DNA of 64,000 nucleotides from Asanoa ferruginea (GTDB taxonomy: Bacteria > Actinomycetota > Actinomycetes > Mycobacteriales > Micromonosporaceae): the NCBI RefSeq assembly GCF_003387075.1, contig NZ_QUMQ01000001.1, positions 8,308,001 through 8,372,000 of the forward strand, given 5' to 3'. Shown in pieces: positions 16,116-23,849 of the stretch. Below the pieces are notes generated by a model. It saw nothing but the letters and a program-made list of their open reading frames with translations, was not told the origin of the DNA and did not search any database. Position 1 is the stretch's first letter; every line of letters starts with the position of its first letter. A program made the position numbers and the translations under genes.

Positions 16116-16556
16116 ATGACCACAAGCAGCGTGATCAGCGGCGCCGCGCGCGGGCTGGTCGCCGCCATGGCGATGTCGGGCCTGCGCCGGGTGACCACGA
16201 CCCTCGAACTGGTCGCCGACACCCCACCCGAGGCGATCGTGGAAGCCACGCTGCCCGGGATCTTCGACCGGATCCCCGAGGAGCGCCGCCCAGTCATCGT
16301 CGAGGCCGTCCACTGGACGTACGGCACGTTGGGTGGTGCTGCCTTCGGACTGCTGCCGAGGAAGGTACGCCGGCGCCCGCTGGCCGGGTTGATCTACGGC
16401 GCGCTGTTCTGGACCGCCTTCGAGGTCGGCATCGCGCCGCTCCTCGGGCTGCCGCAGGCCCACCGGTGGAAGCCCGAGGAAGAAGCCGCTCTCCTGGCCG
16501 ACCATCTGCTCTACGGCGTGGTCGTCGCCGCCTCCGCCTGGCCACATCGGGACTGA
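16116..16556 (+). CDS. Conserved small membrane protein
   Basis: 146 aa from ATG 16116. Two or three hydrophobic stretches (SSVISGAARGLVAAMAMSG, YGTLGGAAFGLLP, LIYGALFWTAFEVGIAPLLGL) alternate with an acidic/Arg segment (LPGIFDRIPEERRPVI), and the end is HLLYGVVVAASAWPHRD. The plan resembles actinobacterial YagU-like/DUF1440 membrane proteins, but I do not see enough to assign it. It is transcribed away from the MFS gene across 115 bp. Confidence 0.6.
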   Translation: MTTSSVISGAARGLVAAMAMSGLRRVTTTLELVADTPPEAIVEATLPGIFDRIPEERRPVIVEAVHWTYGTLGGAAFGLLPRKVRRRPLAGLIYGALFWTAFEVGIAPLLGLPQAHRWKPEEEAALLADHLLYGVVVAASAWPHRD

Positions 16557-16776
16557 CCGGGGCGAAAACGAATCGCCAGGTGGCTCGCCGCCAACCGGCC
16601 ATTGGCGACCTGGCTTACCACAACTGGCCGCATGTTGCAATCGGCAGTTGTCGCTATCTGTGCCATATTCACGTGAGTCTTGTGACGTGCTGTGCTGATC
16701 CCTACGCTCTGAGTGACGAAGGCGCCTCAGGAACCCCTCCAGGCGCTCACGGCCCACAAGCCGGGGAGGACCCTAA

Positions 16777-17229
16777 ATGACCGAGGAGACCAGCTCCAGC
16801 AATCAGGCCGACGCCAAGCTCCTGCAAGCCAGCCTCGAGGTCGTAGCCGACCGCGCCGACGCGCTCATCGCGTCGTTCTACGAGCGGCTCTTCGCGGAGT
16901 ATCCCGCCGTCCGGCCCATGTTCCCCGCGGACATGAAGCCGCAGGAGGACAAGCTCCTGGGCGCGATCGTCGCGCTGGTGACCCACTACGAGACCCCCGA
17001 AGCGCTGCGCCCGACGCTGCTGGCGCTGGGCGAGAAGCACGCCGGCTGGGGCGTGCAACCCGAGCACTTCACGGCGGTAGCCGGCTGCCTGCTCGCGACG
17101 CTGCGCGAGTATGCGGGCGACGCGTTCACGCCGGAGGTCGAGGGTGCGTGGGTGCGGGCCTACACCTGGGCCGCGGGCACGATGATGCAGGGCATGGCCG
17201 TAGGCGTGGCCGAGAGCCGCGCGGCCTAG
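16777..17229 (+). CDS. Single-domain globin (flavohaemoglobin-type haem domain)
   Basis: 150 aa; GGGGAGGA lies 6-14 nt before the ATG. Globin landmarks: FYERLF with B10 Tyr35, PAVRPMFP at the C/D region, and the proximal haem His88 in GEKHAGWGV, followed by a G-H helix pair. It has no FAD/NAD reductase domain, so it is a free-standing globin like Vitreoscilla haemoglobin, probably supporting NO detoxification or oxygen handling with a separate reductase. It is monocistronic and closes with a strong hairpin 25 bp later. Confidence 0.92.
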   Translation: MTEETSSSNQADAKLLQASLEVVADRADALIASFYERLFAEYPAVRPMFPADMKPQEDKLLGAIVALVTHYETPEALRPTLLALGEKHAGWGVQPEHFTAVAGCLLATLREYAGDAFTPEVEGAWVRAYTWAAGTMMQGMAVGVAESRAA

Positions 17230-17246
17230 GGCACGAGCACAACAGA

Positions 17247-17281
17247 CGCGAAAGCCCGGGCGGGTGGCCCGGGCTTTCGCG
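17247..17281 (+). terminator. Terminator of the globin gene
   Basis: A perfect 14-bp stem, CGCGAAAGCCCGGG with its complement, has a 7-nt loop and starts 18 bp after the globin stop. It is very stable and symmetric. Confidence 0.85.
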
Positions 17282-17293
17282 TGCGATAAAGGT

Positions 17294-17325
17294 GGAGAGG
17301 CCGCCACGGGGGAAGCGGCCTCTCC
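17294..17325 (-). terminator. Terminator on the cellulase side
   Basis: GGAGAGGCCGC (17294-17304) and its complement (17315-17325) form a perfect 11-bp stem with a 10-nt loop. It lies about 47 bp beyond the stop of the minus-strand cellulase gene, so the two convergent genes each have a hairpin. Confidence 0.75.
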
Positions 17326-17371
17326 GCGCAGAACGATACTCCGTCCTGCCCCTTATGGATAGCGGGGTCGA

Positions 17372-20287
17372 TCAACCATTCGGGAATAGATGGCCATAGT
17401 CGGCGTACGCCATCGCGATGTCGGACTGCGCCCAGAATCGGTGGTAGGTGAAGCTCGGTGCCGCACCACCGTCCAGGTAGGACTGAACCTTGGCCCAGTC
17501 CGGGTCCCGCTTGTAGAACGACCGGATGTCGGTGAACGTCTTGCCCGGTGCGATCGCGTCGCCGTTGGGCATGTCACCCGTCCAGCCCGGCGGCAGGTAG
17601 AGGCCCTGGCCCGTGCTGGCGTTGTAGACGTCGTCGAACCGGTTGTAGTCCTCGCGGGTCTCGGTCGTGACGACACCACGAGCGTCCCGGTTCGCGTACA
17701 ACGCGTCGATCAGGCCCTTGGCCCCGGTCTTCGCCGCCGCGTTGCCGGACTTGGCGGCGTAGTACATCAGCGTCCGCGCGTACGCGGCGGCGACGCCCAC
17801 GTCACGGCCCTTCTTGGTGACCGTCACGTGCAGGCCGGTGTTGGTCGCCGGCGACGAGGGGTTCCAGGTCGTCGGCGCGCCGCTCCAGCTCATGTCGGAC
17901 GGGATCTCGAAGGCACCGCCGGCGCCGATCGTGGTGTTCGCGAGCGCCCACGGCACCCACTTGTCGAGCAGCGCCTTGGCCTTCGCGTTGCCGGTCGCGT
18001 AGTAGAGCTCCGCGATCCGCTCCATCGACCAGGCCTGCATGCCGAACCACTGGTTCGACGGCGGGTCGTGGTAGACGGGGTCGACGTCGTAGTACATGCC
18101 GTAGAACGTCGGCGTGCCCGACGGCGGCTGGGCGTAGGAGCCGTCCCAGCTGTTGGTCGCGCCGCCGGCGATGCCGCCCTCGGCCGACTGGAGCCACTGG
18201 TAGAACTCGAGTTGCCGGTCGAAGCTCTTCTGCCAGTCGGAGACCGCCGACGCCGAGCGCGGCTTGAGCTCGTTGACGTTGGTCAGCGCCCACGCGGTCA
18301 TCGGGTTCTGATAGCCGAAGTGGTTGTGGCTGGAGCCGATCCGCCACGACCAGCCCGCGTTCGGGTCGGTCGCGCCGCCCCAGGCGTAATACCAGGAGAG
18401 CAGGTAGTGCGCCGAGTCCTTGCCGGAGCCGGCCGGGCAGGTCGACGCGCCGACGCAGTTGCCGATCTTCTTGAAGTACTTGTCGAACATCGCGTAGCGC
18501 AGGTAGTCGCCCATCTTCGCGGCCTTGGCCACGGTGGCCGACACGTCGGCGGCCTTGCCCTGCTCGGTCGCCCAGGTCAGCGCCCAGTAGGCGGCCTCGA
18601 TCGCCCGCGCGTCGGCGTCCGGCGCGTTGGTGTATTTCCACTGCTTCGCCGGCGTGCCGCTGTCCTTGATCGAGATGTCCAGGAAGCCGTTGGGGCCACC
18701 GAAGGCGAACGTCTCACACGAGGGCTGCGGCACGGTCTCCCACACCGACTCCTGGGGGCCGCGCTGGAAGGTGTTGATGTAGGCGGGCCGGGTGGTCCCG
18801 TCGCCGCACCGGCCGAAGCCGTAGGTGTTGTCGACGTCGATCAGCCAGTGCATGCCGTAGATGTCGCCGGTGCCGTAGGTCGACTGCAACTCGGAGCGCA
18901 ACGGGTCCTGACCGACCGGCACGTTCGGCTGTAGGGCCGACGGGTACTGGCTGGGCAGGTTGAACTCGGCGGCATACTGCGGAGTCCCGTTGACGCCGGC
19001 GGTCGGCTGGTCGTTGTGCGACGGGATGATGTATTTCTCCATCACCGTCCAGGCGTTGTTGAACGGCGCCCAGTTCTCGGTCACCCGCCCGTACTGTGCC
19101 TCGAGCCAGATCCAGAAGCTGAACGCCTCCGAGGTGGTCTCGTGACCGTAGTCGGGAGCTTCGACGATCAACGTCTCGATCGAGTGGTACGGGACGCCCT
19201 CCGGACTGAAGTAGCCGGAGTTCTTGATCTTCCCGTACTGGTCCAGGAACCGCTCGATGTAGACGTTGTCGCCGGTGCCGCCGTCGTTGTCGATCTCGGT
19301 AACGGTGATCGCCACCGGCGCGTACCCGGAGGCGGTCGCGGTGACCGTCGCCGAGCCGCCCACGGTGTCGGTGTCCTCCGCCGCGGTGATCGTCACCGGC
19401 ACGCCCGTGCTCCAGTTGGAGCTGTTCAGCGTGACGCTGGTCGGGCTGACCGAGACGTCGGTGTCGCCGGTGCGGGCCAGTGCCACCGTGACCGCCGACG
19501 AGGGGGCGGCGCTGAGCGTCAACCGGGTCGACGAGGTGCCGCCTTCGGCGACCGAGACCGACGACGGGTTGGCCCGCAGCACCGGCCCGCTGGCCTGGGT
19601 GACGGTGAAACTGGCCTCGTCGGTGGCGGTCAGGTTGGCGTTGTCGTAGGCCTTGGCCTGCACGGTGTAGGACCCGGCGGGCAGGTCCTCGAGCGTGTAG
19701 CCGTACGGCGACGTGGTGTCGGTGTTGACCAGCATCCCGTTGCGGTAGAACTCGACCTTGCTGACGGTGCCGTCCGGGTCGCCGGCGGTGGCGCTGAGCG
19801 CGACGTCGGCCGGCGCCTCGAACGGTCCGGACGGGACGGTCAGATCCACCGTCGGCGGCTGCTGTGCGGGCGTCCCGCCGCAGGTCGTGCCGTTGACGGT
19901 GAACGAGGTCGGCTTCGGGTTGCTGCCGCTCCAACTGCCGTTGAAGCCGATGCCGGTCGAGCCACCGGTGGGCAGGCTGCCGTTCCAGGGCATGCTGGCC
20001 GCGGTGACCTGGTTGCCGCTCTGGGTCCAGGTGGCCGACCAGCCCTGGGTGACCCGCTGGCTGCCGGGGAACGTGAAGCCGAGGGTCCAGCCGTTGATCG
20101 GGTCGCCGAGGTTTTTGATGGTGAGGTTGGCGGTGAAGCCGCCGGGCCAGTCGCTGGTCGCGTAGACCACGTCGCACGCGACGGCCGCTTGGGCGGGACC
20201 GGCCGGGATGGCGACCGCCGCGGCGACCAGCGTGCCGGCGGCGAACATCGCCAGGGCGCGTCTGGGCCCTCTGAGGCGAATTTTCAT
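17372..20287 (-). CDS. Secreted GH48 cellulase with CBM2 (processive exo-/cellobiohydrolase type)
   Basis: 971 aa. Signal peptide 1-34 (Arg-rich start, hydrophobic core, AQA cleavage site). CBM2 about 36-137 (Cys at both ends, conserved surface Trp), which binds crystalline cellulose. An Ig-like module (about 143-233) and a Calx-beta-like module (about 236-335) act as linkers. GH48 domain about 338-971: HETTSEAFSFWIWLEAQYG contains the region of the catalytic acid Glu, and MHWLIDVDN, SWRIGSSHNHFGYQNP and WFGMQAWSMERIAELYY are typical. GH48 enzymes release cellobiose by an inverting mechanism from chain ends and are key components of bacterial cellulolysis. A CebR-type box lies 97 nt upstream; GGAG is 11 nt before the ATG. 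Confidence 0.96.
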   Translation of the reverse strand: MKIRLRGPRRALAMFAAGTLVAAAVAIPAGPAQAAVACDVVYATSDWPGGFTANLTIKNLGDPINGWTLGFTFPGSQRVTQGWSATWTQSGNQVTAASMPWNGSLPTGGSTGIGFNGSWSGSNPKPTSFTVNGTTCGGTPAQQPPTVDLTVPSGPFEAPADVALSATAGDPDGTVSKVEFYRNGMLVNTDTTSPYGYTLEDLPAGSYTVQAKAYDNANLTATDEASFTVTQASGPVLRANPSSVSVAEGGTSSTRLTLSAAPSSAVTVALARTGDTDVSVSPTSVTLNSSNWSTGVPVTITAAEDTDTVGGSATVTATASGYAPVAITVTEIDNDGGTGDNVYIERFLDQYGKIKNSGYFSPEGVPYHSIETLIVEAPDYGHETTSEAFSFWIWLEAQYGRVTENWAPFNNAWTVMEKYIIPSHNDQPTAGVNGTPQYAAEFNLPSQYPSALQPNVPVGQDPLRSELQSTYGTGDIYGMHWLIDVDNTYGFGRCGDGTTRPAYINTFQRGPQESVWETVPQPSCETFAFGGPNGFLDISIKDSGTPAKQWKYTNAPDADARAIEAAYWALTWATEQGKAADVSATVAKAAKMGDYLRYAMFDKYFKKIGNCVGASTCPAGSGKDSAHYLLSWYYAWGGATDPNAGWSWRIGSSHNHFGYQNPMTAWALTNVNELKPRSASAVSDWQKSFDRQLEFYQWLQSAEGGIAGGATNSWDGSYAQPPSGTPTFYGMYYDVDPVYHDPPSNQWFGMQAWSMERIAELYYATGNAKAKALLDKWVPWALANTTIGAGGAFEIPSDMSWSGAPTTWNPSSPATNTGLHVTVTKKGRDVGVAAAYARTLMYYAAKSGNAAAKTGAKGLIDALYANRDARGVVTTETREDYNRFDDVYNASTGQGLYLPPGWTGDMPNGDAIAPGKTFTDIRSFYKRDPDWAKVQSYLDGGAAPSFTYHRFWAQSDIAMAYADYGHLFPNG

Positions 20288-20383
20288 GGAAGCGTTGTCT
20301 CCTCGCGAAAAGCAGGGGTGGGCCACGCGTCCTGCCCGGGACGCGTGCGCGAAGGTCGGCTCCCTAGGATCGACAGTCTTGCA

Positions 20384-20397
20384 TGGGAGCGCTCCCG
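20384..20397. promoter_or_regulatory. CebR/CelR-type operator upstream of GH48
   Basis: TGGGAGCGCTCCCG matches the 14-bp cellulose-utilisation operator TGGGAGCGCTCCCA known from Streptomyces CebR and Thermobifida CelR (LacI family) at 13 of 14 positions. It lies in the 180-bp region between the GH48 gene and the first diguanylate cyclase, so it could act on both. Cellobiose is the usual inducer. No LacI-family gene is in the window. Confidence 0.85.
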
Positions 20398-20467
20398 CGA
20401 GCAAGCCGGAGTGCACCGCCCGGCGCGAACCGCCTACGCTGCGTGGCCCGCGTGGTTCGATGGGTCG

Positions 20468-21952
20468 ATGGACCGCGTCCTGAGCGGGGTGCTCATCACC
20501 TTCGCCGTCGCGGCGCTCCTGATCGGGCTGGGTCCAGACCCGGCGATCACGTCGTGGTCGACGCAGGCGGTGCTCGAGGGCACCTTCGCCTACCTGTCGT
20601 GGCGGCTGTGGCGCCGCCCGGGTCAGGATCCGCTCTGCCGGCGGTTCTGGGCCGCCGCCGCCATCGCCGGCACGCTCAAGACCGCCGGCGGGGTCGTGCG
20701 CGCGGTCCAGTTCGGCATCGAGCCCGGCCAACCCGACGTCAACCGCACCGCGCCGACGCTGCTGGTCGTGGCCGGCTCCCTGGTGCTGCTGTTCTTCCTG
20801 CTGTCCCGACCACCCGACATGATCGGCCGGGAGCGGTTACGCCTGTGGCTCGACGCCACCACCGTGCTGGTGGCGGCCTCGGTCTTCGTCTGGAGCATCA
20901 CCCTGACCGGCAGCGAGAGCGCCAGCGACGCCGGCGAGCTCGCCTTCACGCTGATCGGCTCGGTGATCATGATTGTGTCGGCGTTCGCGGTCGTCCGGCT
21001 GCTGATGACCAAGGAGGCGCCGTTCACCCGCGCCACCGGGGTGATCCTGACCATCGCGATCGCGCTCTTCGGCGTCGAGCACGCGCTCAACCCGCAACTC
21101 GCCAACGCCGACTCGCGGGGCAGCTACGTGTTGCGGGTGGTGCCGGCGTTGGTCCTGGTGATCGCGCCGTGCGTCGAGCGGCGATACGGAAAGCTGACCC
21201 GCACGGTCGACCCGCCCAGGCGGACGCGGGTGACCGTGCGGCTGCCGTTCCTGGCGGTGGCCGCGGTGCAGATCATGCTGCTGATCCAGTTGCCACTCAG
21301 CGGGCTCAACCTGATGAGCTGGGGCACCGTCGTCGGCTCGGCGGTGCTCACCGCCGTGGTCGCCGCGCGGCAGAGCGTGGTGCTGATGGAGAACGACCGG
21401 CTGGTGCGGCGCCTGGACGAGAGCGTCGAGGCCCTGGGCCGGCAGGAGGAGAAGCTGCGCCACGCGGCCAACCACGACCATCTCACGGGCCTGGCCAATC
21501 GGGCCTTCTTCGACCACCACGCCCAGCACCTGGCCGGCAGCGATGCCGGGCGGGGGCGGGCCGTGCTGCTGCTCGACCTCAACGAGTTCAAGATGGTCAA
21601 CGACACCTACGGCCACCACGCCGGCGACGACCTGCTCAAGCTCACCGCGACGCGGCTGAGACGCAGCGTGCGACCCGGTGACACGGTGGCCCGGCTGGGC
21701 GGCGACGAGTTCAGCGTGCTGCTCGCCGACGCCACGTCCGACGACGCGGTCGCGGCCGCCCACCGCATCCTCGGCGCGCTGGCCCATCCGGTGCGGCTGC
21801 ACGGCCAGACCCTGCGGCCGTCGGCGAGCGTCGGCATCGCGGCGAGCGGGACCAAGCCGTTCGAGGCGCTGCTGCGCGACGCCGACGAGGCGATGTACGA
21901 GGCCAAGCGCCGCAACTCCGGTTTCTACCTGCACCCCGAGTCGGCGGCCTGA
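20468..21952 (+). CDS. Membrane GGDEF diguanylate cyclase (copy 1)
   Basis: 494 aa from ATG 20468; the start is supported by alignment with the paralogue that follows (MDRVL against MDRIL). About eight N-terminal hydrophobic spans fill residues 1-310 and are not a recognised sensor domain. The C-terminal GGDEF domain is intact: DHLTGLANR, LLLDLNEFKMVND, and LGGDEF with the inhibitory RxxD site (RPGD) five residues before it. It should make cyclic di-GMP from GTP. There is no EAL domain. It is separated by 3 bp from copy 2 and divergent from the cellulase. Confidence 0.92.
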   Translation: MDRVLSGVLITFAVAALLIGLGPDPAITSWSTQAVLEGTFAYLSWRLWRRPGQDPLCRRFWAAAAIAGTLKTAGGVVRAVQFGIEPGQPDVNRTAPTLLVVAGSLVLLFFLLSRPPDMIGRERLRLWLDATTVLVAASVFVWSITLTGSESASDAGELAFTLIGSVIMIVSAFAVVRLLMTKEAPFTRATGVILTIAIALFGVEHALNPQLANADSRGSYVLRVVPALVLVIAPCVERRYGKLTRTVDPPRRTRVTVRLPFLAVAAVQIMLLIQLPLSGLNLMSWGTVVGSAVLTAVVAARQSVVLMENDRLVRRLDESVEALGRQEEKLRHAANHDHLTGLANRAFFDHHAQHLAGSDAGRGRAVLLLDLNEFKMVNDTYGHHAGDDLLKLTATRLRRSVRPGDTVARLGGDEFSVLLADATSDDAVAAAHRILGALAHPVRLHGQTLRPSASVGIAASGTKPFEALLRDADEAMYEAKRRNSGFYLHPESAA

Positions 21953-21955
21953 CGA

Positions 21956-23413
21956 GTGGATCGCATCCTGGGTGCCGCGCTCCTCGTCTTCGGGGTTGCC
22001 GCGATCCTGGTCGCCGTCGCACCCGACCCGGGCGTCACCGCCTGGGTGGCCCAGGCGGTGCTCGAAGTGACCTTCGCGGCCCTGTCCTGGCAGCTCGCCC
22101 AGCGGCGGGACCAGGACACCGTCGCGCAGCGGTTCTGGGACGCCGCCGCGGTGGCCGGGCTGATCTTCACGGCCGGTGCGGTGCTGCGCACCGCGATCTC
22201 GGCGAATCACCCCGCCACGGTGGGCGGACTCGCGACCGTGCCGACGATCCTGCTCACCGCGGGCGCCGGCGTTTTGTTGGCATTCCTGTTGGCCCGCCCG
22301 TGGCGATCCGGCGGCCGCGTGCGGAAGCGGCTCTGGCTCGACATGTCGATCGTGCTGATAGGCGCGGCGTTCGCGGTCTGGATCGTGACGCTGATCGGCC
22401 GCGGCGACGCGCACCGACCGGGTCAGCTGGTCTGGACGATGACTGGCGCCGCGATCCTGCTGGTGGCCGCGCTGGCACTGGTGCGCTTCATCTATGCCCG
22501 GTCGGCGCCGGTGCGCCGGCTCGCCGGGCTGACGCTGATCATGGCGATCGTGCTCTTCGGCATCGGCCACGTGGTCAACGCGCAGCTCCAGAACGTGCCG
22601 GACGTCCGCGCGGTGCTGGTGGGCCGGATGGTTCCGGCGCTGCTGCTGGTGGCCGGGGCGCGGTTCGAACAGCTCCGCAACCCGGCTCCCCGGGACCGCA
22701 CCCATCGGGCCATGGCCGGGCTGCCGTTTGTAGCGGTGGCGGCGCCACAGGTCGTGCTGATCGTCGAGCTGGCGACCAGCGGGCTGACCCAGCGCGCCTG
22801 GGGTGCACTGGCCGGCACGGTGATCGTGACGGGGCTGGTGATGGCCCGGCAGCACCTGGTGTTCATGGAGAACGCGCGCCTGGTGCGCGGGCTCGACGAG
22901 ACCGTCGCCGAGCTGGGCCGGCAGGAAGCGCGCCTGCGCTACGCGGCCCGCCACGACCACCTGACCGGGTTGCCCAACCGGGCGGCGTTCGATGAGTGGG
23001 CCAAGAGCCTCGGCGCTCGCGACAGCCAGGGCCGCGCCGTGCTCCTGCTCGACCTCAACGAGTTCAAGACGGTCAACGACACCTACGGCCACCACGCCGG
23101 CGACGACCTGCTCAAGGTCGTCGCGAACCGGCTCCAGCGCTGCGTGCGGCCCGACGATCTGGTCGCCCGGCTGGGCGGCGACGAGTTCAGCGTGTTGCTG
23201 GCCAACGCCTCGACGGCGGACGCGGTGGCCGCCGCACACCGGATCATGGGTGAAGTGGCCAAGCGGGCGCGGATCGCCGGCCGGACGTTGCGGCCATCGG
23301 CCAGCGTCGGGATCGCGGCCAGCCCCGACAAGCCATTCGAGACCCTGCTGCGCGACGCGGACGAGGCGATGTATGAGGCCAAGCGCCGGAACTCGGGCTT
23401 TCACCTGGCGTAA
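21956..23413 (+). CDS. Membrane GGDEF diguanylate cyclase (copy 2)
   Basis: 485 aa, GTG start 3 bp after copy 1, clearly a tandem duplicate over its full length (same membrane plan, same HDHLTGL and LLLDLNEFK blocks). LGGDEF and an RPDD RxxD I-site are intact. The membrane part has diverged far more than the catalytic part, suggesting different input signals for the same output. The pair probably forms one transcript. Confidence 0.92.
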   Translation: MDRILGAALLVFGVAAILVAVAPDPGVTAWVAQAVLEVTFAALSWQLAQRRDQDTVAQRFWDAAAVAGLIFTAGAVLRTAISANHPATVGGLATVPTILLTAGAGVLLAFLLARPWRSGGRVRKRLWLDMSIVLIGAAFAVWIVTLIGRGDAHRPGQLVWTMTGAAILLVAALALVRFIYARSAPVRRLAGLTLIMAIVLFGIGHVVNAQLQNVPDVRAVLVGRMVPALLLVAGARFEQLRNPAPRDRTHRAMAGLPFVAVAAPQVVLIVELATSGLTQRAWGALAGTVIVTGLVMARQHLVFMENARLVRGLDETVAELGRQEARLRYAARHDHLTGLPNRAAFDEWAKSLGARDSQGRAVLLLDLNEFKTVNDTYGHHAGDDLLKVVANRLQRCVRPDDLVARLGGDEFSVLLANASTADAVAAAHRIMGEVAKRARIAGRTLRPSASVGIAASPDKPFETLLRDADEAMYEAKRRNSGFHLA

Positions 23414-23484
23414 ACCGAAAGTTTCGATCATGTCCGGGGGGTTTCCGACCCGCGCGCCGACAGCTACAGTCTGACCAACGTCGA

Positions 23485-23498
23485 TGGGAGCGCTTCCA
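23485..23498. promoter_or_regulatory. Orphan CebR/CelR-type operator
   Basis: TGGGAGCGCTTCCA matches the 14-bp consensus except at one position. It lies 71 bp after the second GGDEF gene and 365 bp before the GH1 gene, which has its own perfect box. What it controls is a short unit that ends at the hairpin at 23660. Confidence 0.7.
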
Positions 23499-23501
23499 TT
23501 G

Positions 23502-23654
23502 ATGAACGTCAGAGTAGGCCGGCGACGGGCCAGCCCGGACTCCGTCGCCGGTCTCCGCTCTCCCCCCTCGAGAGGAGGTGGAACCACCGCCACTCGCGTG
23601 GCCCGGCTCCCGCGCGACACGCACTCTGGTGCCAACCGCCGTGCGTGTATGTAA
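23502..23654 (+). other. Short open frame under the orphan operator
   Basis: An ATG 3 bp after the operator opens 50 codons rich in Arg, Ser, Gly and Pro, ending in TAA 5 bp before a strong hairpin. There is no Shine-Dalgarno sequence at the ATG (the operator occupies that place), and GAGGAGG at 23572-23578 has no well-spaced start. It may be a leaderless peptide, a small RNA, or the remains of a deleted cellulose gene. No similarity recognised. Confidence 0.2.
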
Positions 23655-23659
23655 CTGAG

Positions 23660-23692
23660 GTTGGGGGTGGGGTTGCCCTCCCCGCCCCCAAC
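23660..23692 (+). terminator. Terminator of the orphan operator unit
   Basis: GTTGGGGGTGGGG pairs with CCCCGCCCCCAAC through 13 bp with one G-T wobble and a 7-nt loop. It separates the orphan operator from the GH1 promoter. Confidence 0.75.
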
Positions 23693-23809
23693 GCTAGCCC
23701 TCGATTGTTACGGGCATGAATCGGTCGACAGGACAGGCGGCGACGCCCAACCGGTCGGCCGTCTGTTTTGCACGCCACTTCCAGAACAAAGAGTTCGGCT
23801 GTACGATCT

Positions 23810-23823
23810 TGGGAGCGCTCCCA
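23810..23823. promoter_or_regulatory. Perfect CebR/CelR-type operator of the beta-glucosidase gene
   Basis: TGGGAGCGCTCCCA is a perfect palindrome identical to the known consensus. It ends 26 bp before the GH1 start, a position where a bound repressor would block transcription. Confidence 0.9.
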
Positions 23824-23849
23824 GATCCCACCCCGAGGAGACCTGCGAC

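Noticed and set aside
20837-23635. Long minus-strand frame opposite the GGDEF genes
   Set aside because: Repeats its own pattern only because the two GGDEF genes are duplicates; composition is antisense-like.
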